Part shown: one piece after another, positions 7,865 through 17,275 of the stretch
Layout of the letters: every line of letters starts with the position of its first letter
Position numbering within the stretch: position 1 is the stretch's first letter
Assembly: GCA_014359765.1 (NCBI GenBank)
Contig: JACIYT010000005.1
Coordinates: 62,001-126,000, forward strand
DNA from: Roseovarius sp.
Lineage (GTDB): Bacteria > Pseudomonadota > Alphaproteobacteria > Rhodobacterales > Rhodobacteraceae
DNA: 64,000 bases
Reading direction: 5' to 3'
The notes under the pieces: generated by a model
What the model saw: only the letters and a program-made list of their open reading frames with translations
Told to the model about the DNA's origin: nothing
The model's database searches: none
Program-made: the position numbers and the translations under genes

Positions 7865-10135
7865 ATGCCCGATCTGCTGATCGAACTCTTCTCCGAGGAA
7901 ATCCCCGCGCGGATGCAGGCCCGCGCCGCCGAGGATCTGCGCCGGCTGATGACCGAGGCGCTGGTCGAGGCGGGGCTGAGCTATGCAGGTGCCGCGGGTT
8001 TCGCCACGCCAAGGCGGCTCGCGCTCACGGTGCAGGGCCTGTCGGCCGCCTCGCCCACGCTGCGCGAGGAACGAAAGGGCCCGCGCGTCGATGCGCCCGA
8101 GAAGGCCATCGAGGGATTTTGCCGCGGCGCGGGTGTGACCCGCGACGATCTGGAAATCCGCGACGAGAAGAAGGGGCAGGTCTATTTTGCCACGATCACC
8201 CGCCCCGGACGCCCCGCCGCCGACATCGTGGCCGAGACGCTCGAACAGGTGATCCGCAATTTCCCATGGCCCAAGTCGATGCGCTGGGGCACGGGCACGC
8301 TGCGCTGGGTTCGGCCGCTCCATTCCATCCTGTGCATCCTGACGGATGAGGCGGGCAGGGCAGAGGTGGTGCCGCTCGAGATCGACGGGCTGCGCGCCGG
8401 TGACACCACGCAGGGCCACCGTTTCATGGCGCCGGAGCGCTTTGCCGTCACCTCTTTCGAGGATTACGAGGCGCGGCTCAAATCCGCCCGCGTCATGCTG
8501 CGCCCCGACGAGCGCGCCGCGCTCATCCGTCAGGAGGCGGGCAATCTGGCCTTCGCCGCCGGGCTCGATCTGGTCGAGGATGCGGGGCTTCTGGCCGAGG
8601 TGGCGGGGCTGGTGGAATGGCCGGTGCCGCTCATGGGCGCGATCGACGCGGAGTTTCTCGGCCTGCCGCCCGAGGTCTTGCAGACCTCGATGAAGGAACA
8701 TCAGAAATTCTTCAGCCTGCGCCATCCGGGCACGGGGCGGATCGAACGCTTCGTGACCGTGGCCAATGTCGAGACGCCCGACCGGGGCGCGACGATCCTC
8801 GCGGGCAATCAGAAGGTGCTCGCGGCGCGGCTCTCGGACGCGAAATTCTTCTGGGAGAACGATCTGCGCACGGTGCGGGAAAAGGGCCTTGAAGGCATGG
8901 CCGAGGGGCTGCGCGACGTCACCTTCCACAACAAGCTGGGATCGCAGGCCGACCGCGTGGCGCGCATCGCCGCGCTGGCGCGCGAGATCGCGCCGCTGGT
9001 GGGGGCCGATGCCGATCTGGCCGAGCAGGCCGCGCGCGTGGCCAAGGCCGATCTGCAATCCGAAATGGTCTATGAATTCCCTGAATTGCAGGGGCTGATG
9101 GGGCGCTATTATGCCGAAGCGGCGGGGCTGCCCGCAGAGGTGGCCGCCGCCTGCCAAGAGCATTATTCGCCGCTCGGGCCGGGCGACGCCGTGCCAAGCG
9201 CGCCCGTCTCGGTCGCCGTGGCGCTCGCCGACAAGATCGACACGCTGGCGGGCTTCTGGGCGATCGACGAGAAGCCCACCGGCTCGAAAGACCCCTACGC
9301 GCTGCGCCGGGCGGCGCTGGGGGTGATCCGGTTGGTGTTGGGGAATGGGGTTCGACTCAGTTTGCTGGAGCTTCTGGAAGCTGCCGAGGTCGGCTTAAGA
9401 ATATCGATCATTCGATCAATGAACTATGAGAGTTTTGAGAGTGAAGATGAATTGGCGAAGATCCTCGAGAAGGCCGCAGGCTTGCCTCGGGAACTTGCAG
9501 AAGAAAAAGCTGGCGATCTGATGGATGAGAGAGTTAGCCGGGAAGCGGCGTTGCTCGACCTATACGAGCGCGTCGGTATGACTGATGTTGAAACTGCTCC
9601 ACAAAACGCAGCGGACCTCCTCGCCTTCCTCCACGACCGCCTCAAGGTCCATCTGCGCGACGAGGGCCTCCGCCATGACGTGATCGACGCCTGCCTGGCC
9701 ATGCCCGGCAATGACGACCTCACCCTGCTGGTCCACCGCGCCCGCGCGCTCGGGGAGTTCCTGAAAACCGACGATGGCGAGAACCTGGTGCAGGGGTTCA
9801 AGCGGGCCAACAACATCCTGCGCCAGGCCGAGGAGAAGGACGGCGTCGAATATTCCTTCGGCGCGGACCCAAGGCTCGCCGAGACCGAGGAAGAGCGCGC
9901 GCTCTTCGCCGCGCTCGACCGGGCCGAGCCGGAGATCACGCAGGCGCTCGCGGCCGAGGATTTCGCGCGCGCCATGGCCGCCATGGCCGCGCTGCGCGCC
10001 CCCATCGACGCCTTCTTCGAGGCGGTGCAGGTGAATGTCGATAACGCGGTTCTGCGCCGCAACCGGCTCAACCTGCTCTCGCGCATCCGCAGCATCTGTT
10101 TGCGGGCTGCCGACCTCACCCGCCTGGAGGGGTAG
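7865..10135 (+). CDS. glyS: Glycyl-tRNA synthetase beta subunit
   Basis: 756 aa, longer than the usual ~690. It begins [18 protein letters not shown] as in the family, keeps the SMRWGTG and [12 protein letters not shown] blocks, and ends in the anticodon-binding region ([19 protein letters not shown]). Roughly residues 490-582 (DNA 9335-9612) are AT-richer with ordinary, non-GC-biased codons, unlike the flanking gene; they extend the linker between the HD-like body and the C-terminal domain. The reading frame is intact through it, so the protein should work. Confidence 0.96.
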   Translation: MPDLLIELFSEEIPARMQARAAEDLRRLMTEALVEAGLSYAGAAGFATPRRLALTVQGLSAASPTLREERKGPRVDAPEKAIEGFCRGAGVTRDDLEIRDEKKGQVYFATITRPGRPAADIVAETLEQVIRNFPWPKSMRWGTGTLRWVRPLHSILCILTDEAGRAEVVPLEIDGLRAGDTTQGHRFMAPERFAVTSFEDYEARLKSARVMLRPDERAALIRQEAGNLAFAAGLDLVEDAGLLAEVAGLVEWPVPLMGAIDAEFLGLPPEVLQTSMKEHQKFFSLRHPGTGRIERFVTVANVETPDRGATILAGNQKVLAARLSDAKFFWENDLRTVREKGLEGMAEGLRDVTFHNKLGSQADRVARIAALAREIAPLVGADADLAEQAARVAKADLQSEMVYEFPELQGLMGRYYAEAAGLPAEVAAACQEHYSPLGPGDAVPSAPVSVAVALADKIDTLAGFWAIDEKPTGSKDPYALRRAALGVIRLVLGNGVRLSLLELLEAAEVGLRISIIRSMNYESFESEDELAKILEKAAGLPRELAEEKAGDLMDERVSREAALLDLYERVGMTDVETAPQNAADLLAFLHDRLKVHLRDEGLRHDVIDACLAMPGNDDLTLLVHRARALGEFLKTDDGENLVQGFKRANNILRQAEEKDGVEYSFGADPRLAETEEERALFAALDRAEPEITQALAAEDFARAMAAMAALRAPIDAFFEAVQVNVDNAVLRRNRLNLLSRIRSICLRAADLTRLEG

Positions 10136-10466
10136 GGCGGCGGGTCGCTGGCAGGATCGGTCCGACGCGGTCGTTGCGGTCCTGGTGCCGGTGCGCGGAA
10201 GGGAGGTGCCGCCGGCACGGCGATTTGGCTTTCTGCTGCGCGCCGCGGACGTCCGTTGCGGATTTGGCTGCCATCAGGCGCGGCAGAACCCGCGTCGGAT
10301 CGCCGCATCGCGGCCTGTCGATGCGCGGCTCATTCCACCGCCTCCGTCGGGCCAGAACCGACCTGTCCCATCCCTGTCACAATCGCGCCCTGTCATGGGG
10401 CTGTGATCCTTTCCCTTGCCATGGCCTGTGCGCGGCGTATGGTGCGGGCAATGGAGGCGCGCCGCG
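10136..10466 (+). promoter_or_regulatory. 331-bp intergenic region with a possible promoter
   Basis: No gene is supported here. The short GTGCC-GCC-GGCAC hairpin after glyS has no T-run. A plausible promoter is TTGCCA (10416-10421), 16-base spacer, TATGGT (10438-10443), 23 bases before the PPDK-like start. Confidence 0.3.
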
Positions 10467-13007
10467 GTGCAGCAAGACGAGACCCATATCACCCTCATCA
10501 CTCCCGACGCGCCGGTGCAGGCCCGCACCCACGGAGGCCGGGCGAAATGCCTGCAACGGCTGGTTCGGCTCGGCCTGCCGGTGCCGCGCACGCTGGCGCT
10601 GTCCTTTGTCGCGGTGCACCGGATCGCCGCGGGCGAGATGCCCGACATGGCGCGGCTTCTGGGGGCGTTCGATCCGGGCACGCTGCTTTGCGTGCGCCCC
10701 TCCTCGGAGGATCCCGACTGGGGCGGGCCGGGGGCGGTGCTCAATATCGGGATCAACGATGCGCGATTCGTCGAACTCTCCGAGCAGATCGGCAAGCGCG
10801 CCGCCTCGGAGATCTACCTGCGCTTCGTGCAGGGCTATGCGATCCACGTCGCGCGGCTCGATCCGGAGATGTTCGACGATGTGGCCGACGACCCGGTGAT
10901 CGGCCTCGGGCAGGCGCTGCGCGCCTATGAGGACGAGACCGACGAGGAATTCCCGCAAGATCCGTCGGTGCAACTTGCCGAGGTGTTGCGCTCCATGGCG
11001 CGGGCCTGGGAGGGGACGACCGCGCGGCTTTTGCGACAGGCCAAGGGCGCGCCGGCCGATGCCGGGCTCGGCCTCGTGGTGCAGGAGCTCGCGCTCGGGC
11101 TTGGGCCGGGCGAGAGCGGCTCGGGCGTGATGCAGCTCGTGGACAGCCGCACCGGGGCGGCGCAGATCACCGGGCGCTACCTGAGCCAGAGCCAGGGGCG
11201 TGACGCGCTGCGCGGCGGTGCGGACGTGCTGTTTCTCACGCGCGATCCGCGCGGCCCCTCGCTCCAGGATCTGGCGCCCGCGGCCTTTGACGAGATTCTC
11301 GCCCATACCCGCCTGATGCGCGCCCGGCTGCGCGAGGAAATGCAGACCGAGTTCACCATCGAGAACGGCCGGGTCTGGATCCTCGACGGCATCCGCGTGG
11401 CGCGCAGTGCGCGGGCGGCGGTGGCCATCGCCGTGCGGCTTGCCGAGGACGGGATCATCCCGCGCGAAGAGGCGCTCATGCGGATCGAGCCGCGCGCGCT
11501 CAACGAGTTCCTGCACCGGCAGGTGGACCCCGAGGCGCCGCGCGACATCCTCGCGCGCGGCATCGCGGCCAGCCCCGGCGCGGCCTCGGGCAAGGTGGTG
11601 TTCTCGGCGGCCGAGGCGCAGGCCGCCGCCGCGCGCGGCGAGGCCTGTGTGCTGGTGCGCCGCGAAACCAGCCCCGAGGATATTCGCGGGATGCACGCCG
11701 CGCGCGCCATCCTGACCGAGCGGGGCGGCATCACCAGCCACGCCGCGGTGATCGGCCGCGGCATCGGGCTGCCCTGCGTGGTGGGCGCGTCCGAGATCCG
11801 CTTTCACCCCCGGCGCAAGATGCTCACCATGCCCGACGGGCGCGTGGTCCGGGCGGGCGAGACGATCACCATCGACGGCACCAACGGGGATGTCCTGGCC
11901 GGCGAGGCGCCGCTTCAGGAACCGGCGCGCGACGAGGCGTTCCAGACGCTGATGGCCTGGGCCGACGAGATCCGCGATATCGAGGTGCGCGCCAATGCCG
12001 ACACCCCCGCCGATGCCGAACTTGCACGCAGTTTCAACGCGCGCGGCATCGGGCTGTGCCGGACCGAGCACATGTTCTTCGAGGCCGACCGCCTCACCGT
12101 CATGCGCGAGATGATCTTTGCCGACACGCCCGCCGACCGTGCCGCCGTGCTCGAGCGGCTGCTGCCGATGCAGCGCGCCGATTTCGCCGATCTCTTTCGC
12201 ATCATGCAGGGCCAGCCGGTCTGTATCCGCCTTTTCGATCCGCCGTTGCACGAATTCCTGCCCGCCGACCGGGCGGGGCATCTGCAACTCGCGGAGGCGC
12301 TCGATCTGCCGGTCTCGGATGTGACGCGGCGCGTCGAGGCGCTGGGCGAATACAATCCCATGCTGGGGATGCGCGGGGTGCGCCTCGGGATCACCATGCC
12401 GGAAATCTACGACATGCAGGCGCGCGCCATCTTCGAGGCGACGCTGGAGGCCAGCCGCGAGGGCGCGGCGGTGGTGCCCGAGATCATGATCCCGCTGGTG
12501 AGCGCGCGCCGCGAGGTGGAGCTGATCAAGACGCGGGTCGATGCGGTGGCAGCAGCGGTGCGCAATGAGACGCGGCGCGATTTCACCTATCGGCTCGGCG
12601 TCATGGTCGAGACGCCGCGCGCGGCGCTGCGCGCGGGCGAAATCGCGCCGCTCGTTTCCTTCCTCAGCTTCGGGACCAATGACCTCACGCAGATGACCTA
12701 TGGCCTCTCGCGCGACGATGCCGGGCGGTTCATGTCGGCCTATGTGAAACAGGGCGTCTATCCCGAGGATCCGTTTCATGTGCTCGATGTGGACGGGGTG
12801 GGGGAGCTTTTGCGCATCGGCGCCGAGCGCGGCCGCGCGGCCAATCCCGACATCACCCTGTCGATCTGCGGGGAACATGGTGGCAATCCCGAATCGATCG
12901 GCTTCTGCCGGGAGGCTGGATTCACCTATGTGAGCTGCTCGCCCTTCCGGGTGCCGGTGGCGCGGCTTGCGGCCGCACAGATTGCCGTGCGCTCCAGGAT
13001 CGGGTAG
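10467..13007 (+). CDS. ppdK: Pyruvate phosphate dikinase-like PEP-utilising enzyme with divergent ATP domain
   Basis: 846 aa. The central phosphohistidine domain (GGITSHAAVIGRGIGLPCVVG region) and the C-terminal PEP/pyruvate TIM barrel are well conserved, including the ICGEHGG cysteine loop and VSCSPFRVPVARLAAAQ. The N-terminal ATP-grasp half is shortened and diverged, but keeps VRPSSED, VLNIGIND and ESGSGV, so a dikinase reaction is plausible though not assured. The GTG at 10467 is preferred because GGAG precedes it and the upstream extension (MPWPVRGVW...) is not family-like. Position after glyS is conserved in related genomes from memory. It would interconvert pyruvate and PEP. Confidence 0.85.
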   Translation: MQQDETHITLITPDAPVQARTHGGRAKCLQRLVRLGLPVPRTLALSFVAVHRIAAGEMPDMARLLGAFDPGTLLCVRPSSEDPDWGGPGAVLNIGINDARFVELSEQIGKRAASEIYLRFVQGYAIHVARLDPEMFDDVADDPVIGLGQALRAYEDETDEEFPQDPSVQLAEVLRSMARAWEGTTARLLRQAKGAPADAGLGLVVQELALGLGPGESGSGVMQLVDSRTGAAQITGRYLSQSQGRDALRGGADVLFLTRDPRGPSLQDLAPAAFDEILAHTRLMRARLREEMQTEFTIENGRVWILDGIRVARSARAAVAIAVRLAEDGIIPREEALMRIEPRALNEFLHRQVDPEAPRDILARGIAASPGAASGKVVFSAAEAQAAAARGEACVLVRRETSPEDIRGMHAARAILTERGGITSHAAVIGRGIGLPCVVGASEIRFHPRRKMLTMPDGRVVRAGETITIDGTNGDVLAGEAPLQEPARDEAFQTLMAWADEIRDIEVRANADTPADAELARSFNARGIGLCRTEHMFFEADRLTVMREMIFADTPADRAAVLERLLPMQRADFADLFRIMQGQPVCIRLFDPPLHEFLPADRAGHLQLAEALDLPVSDVTRRVEALGEYNPMLGMRGVRLGITMPEIYDMQARAIFEATLEASREGAAVVPEIMIPLVSARREVELIKTRVDAVAAAVRNETRRDFTYRLGVMVETPRAALRAGEIAPLVSFLSFGTNDLTQMTYGLSRDDAGRFMSAYVKQGVYPEDPFHVLDVDGVGELLRIGAERGRAANPDITLSICGEHGGNPESIGFCREAGFTYVSCSPFRVPVARLAAAQIAVRSRIG

Positions 13008-13190
13008 CGGGGCGCGCTACACACACGATATCTGCCACGCCAAGTCCTTTTTCAGGAGGGAATGCGCCTATCGGCGAAAAATTGCCGATGGGGCAGGTGG
13101 ACCTTTGGCGCCCGCTGGTCTAGGACCCGGCGATCGGACGCGCCGGGCGGCATGCCCCCGGCGCGGACACCGAAGACCAGGAGAAGACGC

Positions 13191-13808
13191 ATGAAACGGA
13201 TACTGTGGACCGTGGCGCTGGCTGCGGGGCTGACAGGGCCGGCGCTGGCGGATACCCCGGTGGCACGACTGATGGACCAGGAAACGCGCGCGCTGCGCGC
13301 CATTTCCGGCGATCGCATGGCCAGCTATGTGGCACGACCCGAGATCGGAATCGAGTATTCGCGTGACTGGCTTGCGCAGCAGCGCGTGGGCAGGCTCGAT
13401 GCCGAGGCGCGCTGCCTTGCGGAGGCGCTCTATTTCGAGGCTCGCGGCGAGAGCGTGCGCGGCCAGTTCGCGGTGGCCGAGGTCATCCTCAACCGCGTGG
13501 ACAGCCCGGCCTTTCCCGATACGGTCTGCGGCGTGATCCACCAGGGCACCGGGCGCAAGTTCCAGTGCCAGTTCACCTATACCTGCGACGGGCACCCCGA
13601 CACCATCGCCAACCAGACCGCCTTCGAGCAGGTGAGCCGGGTGGCGCGGCTCATGCTTGCGGGGGCGCCGCGGCGCCTGACCGACGGGGCCACCCATTAC
13701 CACACCCGCGCGGTCACCCCCCGCTGGTCGCGGATCTACCCGCGCACCGCCACCATCGGGGTGCACCATTTCTACCGCCAGCCGACGCAGGTCTCGCAGA
13801 AGAACTGA
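13191..13808 (+). CDS. SleB/CwlJ-family cell wall hydrolase, secreted
   Basis: 205 aa. It starts with a cleavable signal peptide (MKRILWTVALAAGLTGPALA) and AGGAG precedes the ATG. The Hydrolase_2 domain includes CLAEALYFEARGES with the catalytic Glu, the FAVAEVILNRVD helix and the QCQFTYTCDG segment, ending with the GATHYHT and PRW patterns. In Gram-negatives such enzymes remodel peptidoglycan, perhaps as lytic transglycosylases, during growth. It stands alone before rpmG. Confidence 0.88.
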   Translation: MKRILWTVALAAGLTGPALADTPVARLMDQETRALRAISGDRMASYVARPEIGIEYSRDWLAQQRVGRLDAEARCLAEALYFEARGESVRGQFAVAEVILNRVDSPAFPDTVCGVIHQGTGRKFQCQFTYTCDGHPDTIANQTAFEQVSRVARLMLAGAPRRLTDGATHYHTRAVTPRWSRIYPRTATIGVHHFYRQPTQVSQKN

Positions 13809-13910
13809 CACCCGCGCCGAAATGCCGGTTGACTTGGACGCTGGCGCCGGTAAAAGCCGGGGCTCATGAGATATTCGCGGATGCCTGTCATCCGCCGCAG
13901 GAGATGACAC

Positions 13911-14078
13911 ATGGCGAAGCCGACCACCATCAAGATCCGCCTCAACTCGACCGCCGGCACCGGGCATTTCTACGTCACCAAGAAGAATGCCCGCACCATG
14001 ACGGAGAAGATGACAGTGCGCAAATACGACCCCGTCGCGCGCAAGCATGTCGAATACAAGGAAGGCAAGATCAAGTAA
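13911..14078 (+). CDS. rpmG: 50S ribosomal protein L33
   Basis: 55 aa, starting [20 protein letters not shown] and ending [23 protein letters not shown] lies 8 bases before the ATG. It is the cysteine-free form of L33, without the CxxC zinc pairs. Length is exactly that of alphaproteobacterial L33. A terminator-like hairpin follows. Confidence 0.97.
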   Translation: MAKPTTIKIRLNSTAGTGHFYVTKKNARTMTEKMTVRKYDPVARKHVEYKEGKIK

Positions 14079-14118
14079 CGATCCGCCCCATCGCCCCATT
14101 GGCTTGCATGGATGACAG

Positions 14119-14143
14119 GACCGCGCCCCGGGGCGCGGTCTTT
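14119..14143 (+). terminator. Rho-independent terminator-like hairpin after rpmG
   Basis: GACCGCGCC, loop CCGG, GGCGCGGTC, then TTT. The stem is very GC-rich and perfect but the T-run is short. It lies between convergent rpmG and the glycosyltransferase gene. Confidence 0.6.
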
Positions 14144-14163
14144 CGCTTTGGCGCGGCGCGCCC

Positions 14164-15186
14164 CTAGATCCACCCGCCCCGCGACATCAGGCCCAGTGCC
14201 TCGAGCTGCCGCCAGCCGGTGAAGCGGGTGGAGCGGGGGCACCACAGGTCCGGGTCGGCGGCGAGCCTGTCGTAATACGTGTCGTAAAGCGCGCTGTTGG
14301 CGAAATGCTCCTGGCGGTGCTTCTCCTCGGTGGCGCGGGCCACGGCCGTGTTCAGGAATTTCGAATGCAGCAGCACCCCGGAGGTGAGCTCGCCCCCGTC
14401 GGGATCATGGACATGGTTGAGCCGGCGGGGCAGGGCGGAATGGGTCGAGCTGACATAGGCATGGCGCCAGTGCCACTTGACCAGCGGCACCTTGCCCATG
14501 GTCGGCGCGCGGCGCGGCTCGGCGGCGAAGAACATGCGCGCGCGCGGGCCGCCCTGGATCCAGAGGTTTTCGAGGTCGGGCTTGCGGCGCATGGTGTAAT
14601 TCCCGGCATCGAACCAGCACAGCGTCTCGAACGGGTCGGACTCGGGGCGCAGGGGATGCGCCGAAAGCGGCCCGCGCGGATACATGTCCAGCATCAGCGC
14701 CCCCATCGAGGCGCGGCCCTGCATCTCGAGCCAGCCGCAGAGCGCGGGCAGGGGCCGCGTGTCGTGATAGGGGTAGATCAGGCATTCGTCGGCATCGAGC
14801 GTCAGGCACCAATGCCCGTGCCCGTGGCGCATCATCAGCCAGGTGAGCCAGTCCATGCCAAAGCGCGACGCCTTGTAGCTGTGCGCGGTGTGCCAGAGCG
14901 AGACATCGGGCTGCCCGGCGAGCATCTCGCCCGTGCCATCGGTGCTGTCGTTGTCCACCACGAGGAAATGGGCGACGCCCAGGCGCCGGTGATGGGCCAG
15001 GAAATGCGGCAGGCGCATCGCCTCGTTGCGCAGGGTGGCAAAGCACAGGATATCGCCGGGGGCGATGCGCGCGCTGCGGTTGGCGACCGGGCGCAGTTGC
15101 CGGCGTTTTGCGAGCGCGCGCGCGAGCAGCCGCCGCCGCCGCTGGCGCAGCCGCCAGGCCATGGCCAGATCGCTCAGCCGCCCCAT
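14164..15186 (-). CDS. Family 2-type glycosyltransferase
   Basis: 340 aa. After a basic, arginine-packed N-terminus comes LCFATLRNEAMRLPHFLAHHRRLGVAHFLVVDNDSTDGT-type sequence, the GT-A nucleotide-sugar fold of the group that transfers to polysaccharides. LTLDADECLIYP supplies the metal-binding DxD, and KVPLVKWHWRHAY and HSKFLNT are typical of the bacterial family usually listed as DUF4422/GT2-like. It follows galE on the same strand with a 34-base gap, so it probably builds a surface sugar polymer from UDP-Glc/UDP-Gal. The acceptor is not known. Confidence 0.82.
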   Translation of the reverse strand: MGRLSDLAMAWRLRQRRRRLLARALAKRRQLRPVANRSARIAPGDILCFATLRNEAMRLPHFLAHHRRLGVAHFLVVDNDSTDGTGEMLAGQPDVSLWHTAHSYKASRFGMDWLTWLMMRHGHGHWCLTLDADECLIYPYHDTRPLPALCGWLEMQGRASMGALMLDMYPRGPLSAHPLRPESDPFETLCWFDAGNYTMRRKPDLENLWIQGGPRARMFFAAEPRRAPTMGKVPLVKWHWRHAYVSSTHSALPRRLNHVHDPDGGELTSGVLLHSKFLNTAVARATEEKHRQEHFANSALYDTYYDRLAADPDLWCPRSTRFTGWRQLEALGLMSRGGWI

Positions 15187-15220
15187 GCTCCCCCCGTTCG
15201 TGCAGGCCGCAGCCTCGGGG

Positions 15221-16204
15221 CTATTGCGCGTAATGTCCAGCCCGGTGCCAGCGCCATGCGTCCTCGATCATCACCTCGAGCGTCGAGCGGTCGGGCCGCC
15301 AGCCAAGCTCCTCGGTGGCGCGCACCGAACCGGAGACGAGCCGCGTGCAATCGCCGGGGCGGCGCGTGCCCTCGATCACCGGGACCGACGTGCCGGTGAC
15401 CGTCTCGGCGGTCGCGATCACCTCGCGCACCGAAAACCCGTGGCCCGTGCCGAGATTGAACACGCGGCTGTCGCGCCCCTCCTCGAGCCAGCCCAGCCCC
15501 AGCATATGCGCCTCCACGAGGTCCATGACATGCACATAGTCGCGGATGCAGGTCCCGTCGGGCGTGTCGTAATCGGTGCCGAAGATGGTGAGCGCGTCGC
15601 GCCGGCCCATGGCCGCGTCGAGCACGAGCGGCACGAGATGCGTCTCGGGCTGGTGAAATTCGCCGATCTCGGCCTCGGGATCGGCACCTGCCACGTTGAA
15701 GTAACGAAAGATGACGTGGCGCAGCCCATGGGCGGCGTCGAAATCGCGCAGCATGTCCTCGATGGCGCGTTTCGACGCGCCATAGGCGTTGATCGGCTCG
15801 CGTGCGCAGCCCTCGTCGAGCAGCACGTTGTCCTGGTCGCCATAGGTCGCGCAGGTGGAGGAAAAGACGATGTCGAGACAGCCCGCCGCCACCGCCGCCT
15901 CGATCAGGCAGAGCGACCCGGCCACGTTGTTGTGCCAGTAGAGCCCCGGCGCGCGCATGCTCTCGCCCACCTGGCTGAGGGCGGCGAAATGCATCACCGC
16001 CTGCGGCTGCCAGGCGGCAAAGACCTGGTCGAGCCGCGCGCGGTCGGTCAGGCACCCCTCCTCGAAGGGGCCGAACCTCACCGCCTCCCGCCAGCCGGTG
16101 CACAGATTGTCATAGGTGACGGGGGTGTGACCGGCGCGCGCCAGCGCCTTGCAGGCATGGCTGCCGATATAGCCCGCGCCGCCGGTGACGAGAATGTTGG
16201 CCAC
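15221..16204 (-). CDS. galE: UDP-glucose 4-epimerase
   Basis: 327 aa. The Rossmann NAD site reads ILVTGGAGYIGSHACKAL and the catalytic Ser/Thr and Tyr-x-x-x-Lys appear as SSTCATYG and YGASKRAIE. It interconverts UDP-glucose and UDP-galactose for surface polysaccharide. The start is a GTG at 16204 with AGGGAGGGG just upstream. It lies 18 bases after galU, which makes its substrate, so the two form an operon with the glycosyltransferase. Confidence 0.93.
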   Translation of the reverse strand: MANILVTGGAGYIGSHACKALARAGHTPVTYDNLCTGWREAVRFGPFEEGCLTDRARLDQVFAAWQPQAVMHFAALSQVGESMRAPGLYWHNNVAGSLCLIEAAVAAGCLDIVFSSTCATYGDQDNVLLDEGCAREPINAYGASKRAIEDMLRDFDAAHGLRHVIFRYFNVAGADPEAEIGEFHQPETHLVPLVLDAAMGRRDALTIFGTDYDTPDGTCIRDYVHVMDLVEAHMLGLGWLEEGRDSRVFNLGTGHGFSVREVIATAETVTGTSVPVIEGTRRPGDCTRLVSGSVRATEELGWRPDRSTLEVMIEDAWRWHRAGHYAQ

Positions 16205-16222
16205 ATGCCCCTCCCTGGCGTG

Positions 16223-17155
16223 CTATTGCGCGGCCTTGTCGGCGTTCACCATGTCGGTGATGTAGCTCCACAGCTCGTCGCGCAGGTCGTCGCGCGCCAG
16301 CGCGAAGGCCACCGTCGCCTGGAGAAACCCCGCCTTGGAGCCGCAATCGAAGCGCTGCCCCCGGAAGCGGAAGCCATAGACCTCTTCGCCATCCTCGCGC
16401 GCGGCGTCGATCGCGTCGGTGAGCTGGATCTCGCCGCCGGCGCCGGCCTGCTTGCGGTTGAGTTTCTGGAGCACGGTGGGCGTCAGGATATAGCGCCCGA
16501 TCACCGCGAGGTTCGACGGCGCGCTGTCCGGCGCCGGTTTTTCCACCAGGCCCCTTGTCGAGACCATGCGCCCCATGTCGTCCTTCACGTCGAGGATGCC
16601 ATAGGCACTCGTCATCGCCGGGGGCACCTCCATGGCCGCGACCATGTTGCCGCCTACCTCCTCGAAGGCCTCGACCATCTGTTGCAGGCAGGGCGTGTCG
16701 GCGGCGATCACGTCATCGGGCAGGATGACGGCGAAGGGTTCGTTGCCGATCAGGCGCCGCGCGCACCACACCGCATGGCCGAGGCCAAGCGGCCTGTGTT
16801 GGCGCATATAGGCGATCTCGCCCGAGTCCATGTTGGTCGATCGCAGCAGTTCGAGCAGGTCATCCTTGCCCTTGCGGCGCAATTCCGCCTCGAGCTGTGG
16901 CGCGTTGTCGAAATAATCCTCGAGCGCCCCCTTGCCGCGCGAGGTGATGAAGATGAATTCCCGGATGCCCGCCGCGCGCGCCTCGTCAATCGCGTATTGC
17001 ACCAGCGGGCGATCGACCAGGGTCATGATTTCCTTGGGCACCGATTTGGTCGCCGGCAGGAACCGCGTGCCGAGGCCCGCAACGGGAAAGATCGCCTTGG
17101 TGACGCGCCGGCGCATTTTCGTGTCTCCGGCTCCGGGTCTGGTCGCATTCTTCAT
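16223..17155 (-). CDS. galU: UTP–glucose-1-phosphate uridylyltransferase
   Basis: 310 aa. It carries the nucleotidyltransferase start AIFPVAGLGTRFLPATKSVPKE, the LVDRPLVQYAIDEA block and the LPDDVIA metal site. It makes UDP-glucose for GalE and glucosyltransferases. Two starts are possible: ATG at 17155 with GAGG 6 bases upstream, or ATG at 17116 (MRRRVTKAIFPV), closer to the family's usual N-terminus. A CtrA-like box lies just upstream. Confidence 0.94.
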   Translation of the reverse strand: MKNATRPGAGDTKMRRRVTKAIFPVAGLGTRFLPATKSVPKEIMTLVDRPLVQYAIDEARAAGIREFIFITSRGKGALEDYFDNAPQLEAELRRKGKDDLLELLRSTNMDSGEIAYMRQHRPLGLGHAVWCARRLIGNEPFAVILPDDVIAADTPCLQQMVEAFEEVGGNMVAAMEVPPAMTSAYGILDVKDDMGRMVSTRGLVEKPAPDSAPSNLAVIGRYILTPTVLQKLNRKQAGAGGEIQLTDAIDAAREDGEEVYGFRFRGQRFDCGSKAGFLQATVAFALARDDLRDELWSYITDMVNADKAAQ

Positions 17156-17179
17156 GATCGCCTCGATATCCGAATTTCC

Positions 17180-17194
17180 TTAAGGAATGGCTAA
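17180..17194 (-). promoter_or_regulatory. CtrA-like site upstream of galU (TTAG-N7-TTAA)
   Basis: Read on the minus strand it is TTAGCCATTCCTTAA, one base off TTAA-N7-TTAA, with the CCAT that often follows the first half. It sits 24 bases before the galU ATG, in a promoter position. Confidence 0.45.
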
Positions 17195-17275
17195 AGAAAA
17201 TCGTGTCTGGTCTTGTCCCGCTCGCCTCGCGCGGGACTCCCGCGTTCTGGTATCGTGGTGGCGCGGTGCGCGGCC

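Noticed and set aside
10377..12878. 833-aa open frame antisense to the PPDK-like gene
   Set aside because: Shadow frame; the opposite strand has all conserved PPDK motifs.
15026..17194. 722-aa open frame over galE and galU
   Set aside because: Antisense shadow of three clearly recognised genes.
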